From: Novosphingobium cyanobacteriorum
Lineage (GTDB): Bacteria; Pseudomonadota; Alphaproteobacteria; Sphingomonadales; Sphingomonadaceae
Direction: 5' to 3'
DNA: 48,570 nucleotides
Assembly (NCBI RefSeq): GCF_029436685.1
Contig: NZ_JAROCY010000025.1
Span: forward strand, 1-48,570
The translations under genes were made by a program, and so were the position numbers. This document shows positions 25,097 to 32,832 of the stretch, piece by piece; within the stretch, counting starts at the first letter, position 1; each line of letters starts with the position of its first letter. The notes beneath the pieces were generated by a model, which was not told the DNA's origin, did not search any database, and saw only the letters and a program-made list of their open reading frames with translations.

Positions 25097-26161
25097 ATGG
25101 TCACCCCTCATCAGTTCGCCGCCCGCCACGGCATCCTCAATGCACTGGCGCTGCACAGCCGCGGCGTGGATCGGGGCGACGCCACGCTGCTCGCCGCGGC
25201 CTATCACCCCGGCGCCACCGTCGATTACGGCTTCTTCTCGGGCCCTGCAGAAACCCTCGTCGCCATCCTTGGCGATGCGCAGAAGGCCGCCCCGCCCACC
25301 ACCCACCGCACCTGCAACATGTGGATCAAGGTCAATGGCGACCGCGCCGTTTCTGAATCCTACGTCATTGCCCATGTCGAGGACGTCGAGACGCAGCGCA
25401 TGGTGCTCGGCCGCTACCTCGATTCCCACGCCTGCATCGATGGCCAGTGGCGCATCACCCACCGGCAATACGTGATCGAGGGCAACACCAACCGCCCCAA
25501 CACCGCCCAGCGCGGCGACGGCGACCCCGATCTCGCCCACTATGTCGCGCAAGGGGGCAAGCAGGCCGCCGACCCTGGTCGCGCCCTGCTCTCGCTCTAC
25601 GCCGCTGAAATCGCCGCCAGTTCCAAGGATGCCCCGGCCATGACCACCCCTTCAGACTCAGCCCTGCACCACGCTCTCGCCCGTGCCGAGATCCATGACC
25701 TGTGCATGGCCTATGCCCGCGGCGTGGACCGTGCTGACAAGGCCCTGCTCGCCTCGATCTTCAGCGAGGATTCGGTGGTGATCAGCGGCGTCATCAATGG
25801 CAGCGGGGCGCAGTTCGCAGACCAGATCTGCAATTTCGTCTCCACCCGGCTGGACCTGTGCTTCCATTCCGTGGCCAACGAATGGGTGCAGGTTGTTGGC
25901 GACAATGCGGTGGGCGAACACTACGCCATCGCCCACATGGTCATGGACGGCCAGGACGTGACCACCGGCGGCCGCTACCTTGATCGCTATGTGCGGCGCG
26001 ATGGCAAGTGGCTGATCCGCAACCGGACTTTCGTCACCGACTGGAATACCTCTCACAAATCCTCGTTGCAGCGCGGCGGGTTCTATGAGGCATTGGGCAC
26101 CTGGGGATGCTTCGGCCCGGCAGACCCCGTCTACAAGCATTGGGCCAGCTTGGGAGAATGA
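25097..26161 (+). CDS. Tandem SnoaL/NTF2-like two-domain protein
   Basis: A 354-residue protein with two SnoaL-like domains in one chain. Domain 1 is about residues 1-150 (ILNALALHSRGVDRGD ... GRYLDSHACIDGQWRITHRQ). Domain 2 is about residues 190-325 (IHDLCMAYARGVDRADKALL ... GRYLDRYVRRDGKWLIRNR). Both carry the same RGVDR and GRYLD signatures, so the gene arose by duplication and fusion; single-domain relatives here have 145-172 residues. A ligand-binding lyase/isomerase or an oxygenase-accessory role is possible. It is followed at once by the P450 (ATG two bases after the stop), in one operon with the SDR. Confidence 0.85.
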   Translation: MVTPHQFAARHGILNALALHSRGVDRGDATLLAAAYHPGATVDYGFFSGPAETLVAILGDAQKAAPPTTHRTCNMWIKVNGDRAVSESYVIAHVEDVETQRMVLGRYLDSHACIDGQWRITHRQYVIEGNTNRPNTAQRGDGDPDLAHYVAQGGKQAADPGRALLSLYAAEIAASSKDAPAMTTPSDSALHHALARAEIHDLCMAYARGVDRADKALLASIFSEDSVVISGVINGSGAQFADQICNFVSTRLDLCFHSVANEWVQVVGDNAVGEHYAIAHMVMDGQDVTTGGRYLDRYVRRDGKWLIRNRTFVTDWNTSHKSSLQRGGFYEALGTWGCFGPADPVYKHWASLGE

Positions 26162-26162
26162 C

Positions 26163-27362
26163 ATGGATGCCGGCATCCCCGCGCATGTTCCGCAAAGCCA
26201 CGTGGCCGATGTCGATGTCTACCAGCCGCCGCTGATCGAGGAGATCGGCTTCCACCGCGCCTGGGCCAGGCTGCAGGCGGACCATCCGCCCGTGATATGG
26301 ACACCCCGCAACGAAGGTCACTGGATCGCTCTTTCGGGTGAGGCGGTGCAGCAGGTGCAGTCCGATCCCGATCGCTTTTCCTCGCGCGTGATCGTGGTGC
26401 CCAAGTCCATCGGCGAGCACCACGGCCTGATCCCCACCACCATCGATCCGCCCGAACACCGCCCTTATCGCGCGCTGCTCAACGCCCGGCTCAATCCCGG
26501 CACGGTGCGCGGCCTCGGCGATTCCATCCGCCAGACCGCGATTGACCTGATCGAAAGCTTCCGCGCGCGCGGCCACTGCGATTTCACCGCTGAATATGCC
26601 GAGATCTTCCCCATCCGGGTGTTCATGACCATGGTGGGCCTGCCCATGCAGGATGCGCCCACAATCCGCCACTGGGCCGCCTGCATGACCCGGCCCGGCA
26701 TGCCGATGACCTTCGAAGAGGGCAAGCAGGCCTTCTTCGCCTATCTCGCCCCGGTCATTGCCAGGCGCACCGCCAATCCCGGCGAGGACATGCTCAGCCA
26801 GATGGTCATCGCAGACATGGGCGGCCGCATCATGACGCCCGACGAAGCGGTGAAGCTGTGCACCCAGGTGCTGATCGCCGGGGTCGATACCGTGGTCAAT
26901 TTCCTCGGCTTCGTGCTGGCGGAACTGGCGCAGAACCCGCCGCTGCGCGCCGATCTCGCCGCCATGGGCGGGAACACCACGCCCGCCGTCAACGAACTGT
27001 TCCGCCGCTTCGGCCTCGTTTCCATCGGGCGCGAGGTGCGCCATGACATGGAATTTCACGGCGTCACCCTGAAGGCGGGAGACATGATCGCCATGCCCAC
27101 GCAGGTCCACGGACTCGATCCGGCGCAGAACGACGATCCTCTGAAGATCGACTTCTCCCGCCGCCGCGCGCCGCATTCCGCCTTCGGCAGCGGGCCGCAC
27201 ATGTGCCCTGGCCAGGAACTGGCACGCAAGGAAGTGGCGATCACGCTGGAGGAATGGCTGCGCCGCATCCCCGATTTCGAACTCGCCCCGGACGCGGACC
27301 TCTCCCCCGTCCCCGGCATCGTCGGCGCGCTGCGCCGCGTCACCCTGCAATGGCCTGCCTGA
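26163..27362 (+). CDS. Cytochrome P450, P450cam (CYP101)-like
   Basis: A soluble bacterial P450 of 399 residues. The haem-binding loop is FGSGPHMCPGQ with Cys348; the oxygen-activation stretch AGVDTVVNFLGF holds Asp242-Thr243; ExxR is Glu278-Arg281. Whole segments match P450cam as I remember it (FTxxYAExFPIRxFM, MTRP...MTF, GLDTVVNF, DFSR), so CYP101-type kinship is likely. The camphor-binding Tyr96 of P450cam aligns with His87 here and Phe87 with Val78, so camphor is not the expected substrate; CYP101B-type enzymes that take norisoprenoids also have His at that place. It needs a ferredoxin and reductase not encoded in the window. Confidence 0.94.
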   Translation: MDAGIPAHVPQSHVADVDVYQPPLIEEIGFHRAWARLQADHPPVIWTPRNEGHWIALSGEAVQQVQSDPDRFSSRVIVVPKSIGEHHGLIPTTIDPPEHRPYRALLNARLNPGTVRGLGDSIRQTAIDLIESFRARGHCDFTAEYAEIFPIRVFMTMVGLPMQDAPTIRHWAACMTRPGMPMTFEEGKQAFFAYLAPVIARRTANPGEDMLSQMVIADMGGRIMTPDEAVKLCTQVLIAGVDTVVNFLGFVLAELAQNPPLRADLAAMGGNTTPAVNELFRRFGLVSIGREVRHDMEFHGVTLKAGDMIAMPTQVHGLDPAQNDDPLKIDFSRRRAPHSAFGSGPHMCPGQELARKEVAITLEEWLRRIPDFELAPDADLSPVPGIVGALRRVTLQWPA

Positions 27363-27385
27363 GGCCACAACCAAGGAAGCAATAC

Positions 27386-28132
27386 ATGGGCAAGATGGAT
27401 GGACGCGTCGCGCTGGTCACCGGCGGCGCTTCGGGCCTCGGCGCGGAAGATGCGCGCGTGCTCGCGCGCGAAGGGGCCAAGGTCGTGATCACCGACATGA
27501 ACGCCGCGCTGGGTGAAGAGACCGCAGCCGCGATCCCCGACTGCGTGTTCCTGCAGCAGGACGTGCGCAATGAGGCGCGCTGGGCCGAAGTCGTCGCCGA
27601 AACCGTCAGCCGCTTCGGCCGGCTCGATACCCTCGTCAACAACGCCGGCCTCGTCCGCTTCGGCTCGGTCGAGGACCTTTCGCTCGATGACTGGCGCCTG
27701 CAGGTCGATGTGATGATGACCGGCACCTTCCTCGGCTGCCGCGCGGCGATCCCGCACATGAGCCATGATGGCTCGGGCTCGATCATCAACATGGCCTCGG
27801 TCGCCGCGGTCAAGGGCATCGGCACCATTCCCGCCTATTCCGCCGCCAAGGCCGGCGTGATCGCGCTCAGCCGCTCCACCGCCGTCCACTGCCGCGAACG
27901 GAAGTACCGCATCCGCTGCAACGCCATCGTGCCCGGCGCCATCGTCACCCCGATGACCGCACAGGCGCTGGCCGAACTGCCTGCGGGCGAAGCCGGGCTG
28001 GACCAGATCCACAACCACGGCATGGGCCAGCCGATCGATATCGCCAACATGGTGCTCTACCTCGCCTGCGACGATGGCCGCCACATCACCGGCACCACCA
28101 TCACCATCGACAACGGCGAAACCATGGAATGA
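27386..28132 (+). CDS. Short-chain dehydrogenase/reductase
   Basis: A 248-residue classical SDR with TGGASGLG, NNAG, MASVA and catalytic YSAAK. The Asp at the end of the second strand (VITDMN) favours NAD over NADP. An AAGGAAGC site precedes the start. It follows the P450 by 23 bases and is the natural candidate to oxidise the alcohol made by that P450. A terminator-like hairpin at 28164 ends this unit. The substrate is inferred only from position. Confidence 0.92.
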   Translation: MGKMDGRVALVTGGASGLGAEDARVLAREGAKVVITDMNAALGEETAAAIPDCVFLQQDVRNEARWAEVVAETVSRFGRLDTLVNNAGLVRFGSVEDLSLDDWRLQVDVMMTGTFLGCRAAIPHMSHDGSGSIINMASVAAVKGIGTIPAYSAAKAGVIALSRSTAVHCRERKYRIRCNAIVPGAIVTPMTAQALAELPAGEAGLDQIHNHGMGQPIDIANMVLYLACDDGRHITGTTITIDNGETME

Positions 28133-28163
28133 CCTGACCTTGCCCGTTTCCGGTTGCTCCGCA

Positions 28164-28196
28164 GGGCGGGGGCGCAGCGTGCGCTCCCGCCCTTTT
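28164..28196 (+). terminator. Rho-independent terminator after P450/SDR operon
   Basis: A GC-rich hairpin (28164-28176 pairs with 28080+ counterpart at 28180-28192, GCG loop, one G-T pair) is followed by TTTT. It separates the TonB receptor/P450 unit from the Rieske B2 unit. Confidence 0.8.
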
Positions 28197-28258
28197 CCAT
28201 GCCCCGCCCCCGCCTATCGAATCAGCTAGGTTGAGCCGACTCGCAAAATGGATCACAA

Positions 28259-28278
28259 AACCGGCAAGACTGCCTGTT
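28259..28278. promoter_or_regulatory. Island operator copy 4, upstream of Rieske B2
   Basis: AACCGGCAAGACTGCCTGTT sits 30 bases before the Rieske B2 start. The left half is identical to copy 3 through AACCGGCA and the right half has one change in GCCGG (GCCTG). A GCTAGG that could be a -10 element lies at 28225-28230, so a bound repressor would block early elongation. Confidence 0.6.
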
Positions 28279-28308
28279 TTAAGGCGTGCGTGTCGGGAGA
28301 GTCCCACA

Positions 28309-29745
28309 ATGCTCGAGATGATCCGAGAGCACGGCTTGCCGTCCGCCGTGGACGATGCGGCCGAACTTGCGGCAGTGCGCTGCCCCGATGCGCCCAGCGT
28401 GCAGGAAATCGTCGCGCGCGATCTTGTCCCCCCTCCCGCCGTGCTCGCCTTTGAACAGCCCGCCTACCTCGGCAGTGAGCCTGTTTCGGTCGATCGCTAT
28501 TTCGACCAGTCGATCTTCGAGGCTGAGATCGAGAAGATCTGGAAGCGCACCTGGCAGTGGGTCTGCCGCGAGGACCACATTCCCGAGCCCGGCGATTTCT
28601 ACACCTACGAAGTCGCCCACCTCTCCTACGTCGTGGTCCGCCAGGACGACGGCAGCGTGAAGGGCTTCGTCAATTCCTGCCTGCACCGCTCCACCAAGTT
28701 CAAGCGCGGCGAAGGCGTCGGCTCGGGCAACGACCTGCGCTGCCCCTATCACGGCTGGACGTGGGAGAATGACGGCAGCCTGAAGTCCGTCCCCTGCGCG
28801 TGGGATTTCGCCCATGTTGATCCGGCGAAGACCCGTCTGCCCGAAGTCCGCGTCGGCCACTGGGGTGGCTTCGTCTTCATCAATCCATCGCCGCACGGGC
28901 CCAGCCTCGACGAATTCCTCGCCCCCCTGCCCGATCATTTCGCCGGCTGGGATATCGCCAACCGCAATGTGGCCGTCCATGTCGCCAAGGAACTGCCCTG
29001 CAACTGGAAGACGGCGCAGGAAGCCTTCCTCGAATCCTACCACGTGCTGGAAACGCACCCCCAGCTGCTCAAGGGCGTGGGCGATGCCAACGTGCAGTAT
29101 GATTGCCATTCCGACCACGTCACCCGTTTCTACGCCGCCACCGGGGTCAACTCCCCTCACCTCGCCCAGCCCCTCACCGAGGAGCAGCTGCTCGCCACGA
29201 TGATCCTGGGTGACACGGATTCGCGCGGCAGTGGCCTCACCGTCGGCCCCGGCGAAACCGCCCGCACCGTGATGGCGCGCCACCTGCGCAAGGTGATGGG
29301 CGCGCAGTACAAGACCGATCTCTCCCACGTTTCTGACAGCGAGATGATCGACACCATCGAATACCATGTCTTCCCCAACATGGTGCTGTTCCCCGGCCTG
29401 TCGCTGCCCATGGCCTATCGCTTCCGCCCGATCGGCAGCGATCCCAACCGCACCCTGTTCGAAATCCTGTTCCTGCGCCCCAATCCGGCCGAAGGTCTCG
29501 CGCCCGAGCCACCGGAGCCCTACCACGTCGCCGAGCATGAGAGCTATGCTTCGGCCCCCGGCTTCGATGCGGCCATGGGCCATGTCTATGATCAGGATAC
29601 CGACAACCTGCGCGCCCAGCAGGCCGGTTTCCGCGCCAGCGCCACCGGCGTCCAGCACCTCGGCAACTACCAGGAAGCGCGCATCCGCCACTTCCAGATG
29701 GTCGTCGACAAATACCTTTCCGCCCAAGACCAGGCCGGGGAGTGA
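28309..29745 (+). CDS. Rieske non-heme iron oxygenase alpha subunit (B2)
   Basis: A 478-residue oxygenase subunit of the long B type, more distant than B1 and B3 are from each other. Rieske ligands are Cys114-x-His116 (SCLHRSTKF) and Cys135-x2-His138 (CPYHGW). Catalytic ligands are His235 and His240 in NWKTAQEAFLESYHVLETH, with Glu232 in the bridging place and a late Asp in YDQDTDNLRAQQAG. It shares PCAWDFAHV and EYHVFPN-type motifs with B1. GGGAGAG precedes the start. It heads the longest oxygenase operon in the window (to 36411) and is followed directly by a SnoaL gene. Confidence 0.95.
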   Translation: MLEMIREHGLPSAVDDAAELAAVRCPDAPSVQEIVARDLVPPPAVLAFEQPAYLGSEPVSVDRYFDQSIFEAEIEKIWKRTWQWVCREDHIPEPGDFYTYEVAHLSYVVVRQDDGSVKGFVNSCLHRSTKFKRGEGVGSGNDLRCPYHGWTWENDGSLKSVPCAWDFAHVDPAKTRLPEVRVGHWGGFVFINPSPHGPSLDEFLAPLPDHFAGWDIANRNVAVHVAKELPCNWKTAQEAFLESYHVLETHPQLLKGVGDANVQYDCHSDHVTRFYAATGVNSPHLAQPLTEEQLLATMILGDTDSRGSGLTVGPGETARTVMARHLRKVMGAQYKTDLSHVSDSEMIDTIEYHVFPNMVLFPGLSLPMAYRFRPIGSDPNRTLFEILFLRPNPAEGLAPEPPEPYHVAEHESYASAPGFDAAMGHVYDQDTDNLRAQQAGFRASATGVQHLGNYQEARIRHFQMVVDKYLSAQDQAGE

Positions 29746-29750
29746 CCGGC

Positions 29751-30269
29751 ATGGCGTTCGACCTTGAAGCCGAAGTCCGCGATCTCTGCGCCCGGCGTGA
29801 CATCCACGATGCCCTGTGCCGCTACATGCGCGGGCAGGACCGGCTCGATCCCGTGCTCCACCGCAGCGCCTTCCACGATGATGCCTGGGTTGATTGCGGC
29901 CTGATGCAGGGCAGCGCCGATGAATTCGTGTCCTTCGCCCAAGGTTTCCTCGCAGATCTCGAAGGCAGCCAGCACATCATCGGCCAGGCGCAGATCAGCG
30001 TGAACGGCCATGCCGCCAGTGGCGAGGTCTATTTCTTCGCCTGGCACCGTACCAACCAGGACGGCATCCCGACCGACCTCATCGTCGCCGGGCGCTATGT
30101 CGACGAATACACCTGCAAGAATGGCGAGTGGCGCATCAGCCGCCGCCGCGAAATAGTGGACTGGGCAAAAACCGGCGCAGCTGCCGACGATTTCCTGAAG
30201 GCCAACCCTCTGGTACTCTCCGGGCGGCGTGGGACCGACTTCAGCGAAACGCGCGACTGGCCGGTCTGA
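29751..30269 (+). CDS. SnoaL-like/NTF2-fold protein
   Basis: A 172-residue single SnoaL-like domain: EVRDLCARRDIHDALCRYMRGQDRLD, the FHDDAWVDCGLMQGSADEF strand-loop, and GRYVDEYTCKNGEWRISRR. The ATG at 29751 is preceded by GGGGAG; a GTG at 29742 that overlaps the Rieske B2 stop would also fit. Placed directly between two Rieske genes, it is a good candidate for an oxygenase-associated small subunit or a downstream dehydratase. Neither is shown by sequence alone. Confidence 0.85.
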   Translation: MAFDLEAEVRDLCARRDIHDALCRYMRGQDRLDPVLHRSAFHDDAWVDCGLMQGSADEFVSFAQGFLADLEGSQHIIGQAQISVNGHAASGEVYFFAWHRTNQDGIPTDLIVAGRYVDEYTCKNGEWRISRRREIVDWAKTGAAADDFLKANPLVLSGRRGTDFSETRDWPV

Positions 30270-30294
30270 CAAGCATCCTGGAGGATCCCGCACT

Positions 30295-31614
30295 ATGACT
30301 GTCGAGCAGCCAATCTCCCGCTACTCCCCGGAATTCGACGTTCCGGTGCGCGGTGACACCATCACCGCAGACCGCTACATCACCCGCGAATGGATGGAGC
30401 TGGAAAACAGGCACCTGTGGCCCAAGGTCTGGCACCTGGGCGGCGTGCTGGCCGAGCTGGAGGAAGAGGGCGATTTCATCCGCCACAACTTCGGCAAGGA
30501 ATCGGTGATCATGGTCCGACAGGCCGATGGCGGGGTAAAGGCGTTCTACAACACCTGCCCGCATCGCGGTAACCGCCTGATCCTCGGCGATTCCGGCTCC
30601 ACCCCGCGCATCACCTGCGGCTATCACGGCTGGCAGTTCGATCCCGACGGCACCCTCGTCCACGTGCAGGACCCCGACGATTTCGCCGGCGGCAACCCCT
30701 GCGGCAAGGTCACCCTGTCGGAACTGCGCTGCGATACCTGGGGGCCCTTCGTGTTCTGGTGCATGGACGACGATGTCGCCCCGCTGCACGAATGGCTCTG
30801 GCCCTTCACTGATCGCCTCGCCGGCTACAAGCTCGAAAACTGGGTGCGCGTGCTCAACGTATCGGCGGATTGCGATTTCAACTGGAAGATCATCCGCGAC
30901 AACTTCAACGAAAGCTACCACCTCCCCACCATCCACCCCGAACTTGCCACCTTCATCAACGACGGCCTGCCCACCACGCTGTTCGAGATGTACGAGAACG
31001 GCCACAACTCGATGTGGATGATCGGCCACCAGGCCACCAGCCGCAAGGACTACGTCAGCGGCGACGTGCCCCCGGGCCTTTATGAAGCTGCAGAGGCATG
31101 GGGCATCGATCCCAAGGAATATCGCGGCCGCACGGCTGACATCCGCGAGGCGGTGATCAAGGCCAAGCGCGAAAAGGGCGCAGAGCGGGGCTATGACTAC
31201 AGCACGATGACCGACCAGCAGCTGGTCGATTATTTCCACTGCACGCTGTTCCCCAACCTCACCCTCACCATGTCGCCCGAACAGTGCCAGATCCTGCGCA
31301 CTGAACCGCATCCCACCGATCCGGAAAAGTGCGTGTTCCAGCACTGGTGCCTCTATCCGCCGGTCAAGGGCATGGACACCATCGAAACCCCGGTCGGCCC
31401 CGCGCCCTTCCGGCTCGATGCCATCCACCGCCACAGCACGTATGGCGATGGCGTTTCGGTCGGCTTCGTGGCGGACCAGGACCTGTCGATCGGCACCACC
31501 CAGCAACAGGGTCTCAATTCGCGCGGCTTCAAGGGCTGCATCCTGCCGGGGCAGGAAAAGCGCGTTCAGCGGTTCCATGAAAAGCTGAACGACATGGTGC
31601 ACGGCAACGGCTGA
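30295..31614 (+). CDS. Rieske non-heme iron oxygenase alpha subunit (C2)
   Basis: A 439-residue oxygenase subunit of type C. Rieske ligands are Cys88-x-His90 (TCPHRGNRL) and Cys108-x2-His111 (CGYHGW). Catalytic ligands are His209 and His214 in NWKIIRDNFNESYHLPTIH; Glu206 is in the bridging position, and a late Asp occurs in ADQDLSIGTTQQQG. A GGAGG site precedes the start. Its stop overlaps the ATG of the VOC gene (TGATG), so the two are translated in a coupled way. It resembles C1 and C3 more than the A or B enzymes. Confidence 0.95.
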   Translation: MTVEQPISRYSPEFDVPVRGDTITADRYITREWMELENRHLWPKVWHLGGVLAELEEEGDFIRHNFGKESVIMVRQADGGVKAFYNTCPHRGNRLILGDSGSTPRITCGYHGWQFDPDGTLVHVQDPDDFAGGNPCGKVTLSELRCDTWGPFVFWCMDDDVAPLHEWLWPFTDRLAGYKLENWVRVLNVSADCDFNWKIIRDNFNESYHLPTIHPELATFINDGLPTTLFEMYENGHNSMWMIGHQATSRKDYVSGDVPPGLYEAAEAWGIDPKEYRGRTADIREAVIKAKREKGAERGYDYSTMTDQQLVDYFHCTLFPNLTLTMSPEQCQILRTEPHPTDPEKCVFQHWCLYPPVKGMDTIETPVGPAPFRLDAIHRHSTYGDGVSVGFVADQDLSIGTTQQQGLNSRGFKGCILPGQEKRVQRFHEKLNDMVHGNG

Positions 31615-32189
31615 TGGCGGGCGCAACCTCCCTGCCTTCCAGCAGCCTTGCTGTCGTGCCCGGTCAGGTGGGGCCCCACCTGATGCAGGCCGCCTTCATC
31701 GTCGATGACGTGGAGGCGGCCGCACGGGCCTGGATCGCTTCGACCGGCATCGGGCCGTTCTTCATGGTTCCGCATATCCAGCTGGCAGAGGCGCGCTATC
31801 GCGGGGAGCTGGCCGAAGGGCTCGATTTCTCGGTCGCCCTGGCCCAGTCCGGCGGCGTGCAGGTGGAACTGATCCAGCAGCACTGCGATCGCCCCAGCGC
31901 CTATCGCGATACCATCGCCAAGGGGCAGAGCGGGTTCCACCACTTCTGCATCTACACCGCCGATTACGATGCAACGCGCCAGCGCTATGTGGATCAGGGC
32001 TTCGCCGTCGCCATCGATGGCAAGTTTGGCGAGATGCGCTTCTGCTATGTCGATACGGCGGCCGCGCTCGGCTGCATGATCGAGATCGTCGAGGAAGACG
32101 AAGCCCAGACCGCCGCCTTCATCCGCATTGCCGAAGGCGCGGCCGGCTGGGACGGCAGGACCGATCCGATACGCCCGCTCTTTCCATAG
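31614..32189 (+). CDS. VOC-superfamily protein (glyoxalase_4-like)
   Basis: A 191-residue vicinal oxygen chelate protein. The first module starts LMQAAFIVDDVEAAARAWI and has VQVELIQQH; the second starts GFHHFCIYTADYD and ends AALGCMIEIVEED. Likely metal ligands are the His of HHFC and the two Glu residues (VELI, IEIV); the first position is Gln (LMQAA) instead of His, so metal binding could be altered. Its ATG overlaps the stop of Rieske C2, a strong hint that it acts on that enzyme's product. An epimerase, isomerase or lyase is possible. Confidence 0.82.
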   Translation: MAGATSLPSSSLAVVPGQVGPHLMQAAFIVDDVEAAARAWIASTGIGPFFMVPHIQLAEARYRGELAEGLDFSVALAQSGGVQVELIQQHCDRPSAYRDTIAKGQSGFHHFCIYTADYDATRQRYVDQGFAVAIDGKFGEMRFCYVDTAAALGCMIEIVEEDEAQTAAFIRIAEGAAGWDGRTDPIRPLFP

Positions 32190-32226
32190 ACAACGGCATT
32201 TGCGCCGCGAGAGGATGAACAGAACG

Positions 32227-32664
32227 ATGACCGCCTGCCCGATCGAAGACCGCCTCGCCATCCAGGACGTGCTGGTCGCCTATGCCCACGCCGTGGACAC
32301 CATCGGCAACATTGACGGCATCCTTGATGTCTTCACCGAAGATGCGGTGTTCGATCTTTCCGGCATCGGTCTCGCCGCGGTCCACGGGCACGCCGGCATC
32401 CGCGAATTCTTCACCAACGTCTTCGCCAACATGGCGCATCACGCGCACTACCTGACGAACTTCGCCATCACCGCCTACGATGGCGATACCGCCTCGATCC
32501 GCGCCTATGTGATCGGCATGGGCGTGGGCAAGGACGGCCGTGGCGTCACCGTCAACGGCCGCTACTACTTCGACGTGCGCCGCACCGCCGCAGGCTGGAA
32601 GGCCACGCGTTACACCATGGATTTCCTGATGCCGCTCACCGGCACGCTGGAAAACGCGCAGTAA
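32227..32664 (+). CDS. SnoaL-like/NTF2-fold protein
   Basis: A 145-residue SnoaL-like domain: IEDRLAIQDVLVAYAHAVDT, FTEDAVFDLSGIGLAAVHGHAGIREFF, and GRYYFDVRRTAAGWKATRY. An ATG four codons upstream (32215) sits right on the GAGAGG and so is less likely. It follows the VOC gene and precedes Rieske C3, separated from C3 by a strong hairpin. It is the third SnoaL-type protein placed beside a type B or C oxygenase. Confidence 0.84.
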   Translation: MTACPIEDRLAIQDVLVAYAHAVDTIGNIDGILDVFTEDAVFDLSGIGLAAVHGHAGIREFFTNVFANMAHHAHYLTNFAITAYDGDTASIRAYVIGMGVGKDGRGVTVNGRYYFDVRRTAAGWKATRYTMDFLMPLTGTLENAQ

Positions 32665-32673
32665 CGGTTCCTG

Positions 32674-32708
32674 CCCGGCCGGCAGGGCCCGCAGCCCTGC
32701 CGGCCGGG
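32674..32708. terminator. Strong GC-rich hairpin between SnoaL gene and Rieske C3
   Basis: A perfect 15-bp stem (32674-32688 with 32694-32708) and a 5-base loop begin 10 bases after the SnoaL stop. No U-tract follows directly, so it may be a factor-assisted terminator, an RNA-processing or stability element, or a palindromic repeat. Bases 32709-32832 up to C3 hold no gene; its promoter may lie there. Confidence 0.6.
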
Positions 32709-32832
32709 ATGACGGCCGCCCGTAAAAAGACGGCTGTTGCAAAAAAGAGGCCCAAACCGAGGCCTCAAGACAAGACCGATCGTTCCTTGGCCCGCCGGAT
32801 GGGGAGATGGCGCGCCTGACCGGAGAGCTATC

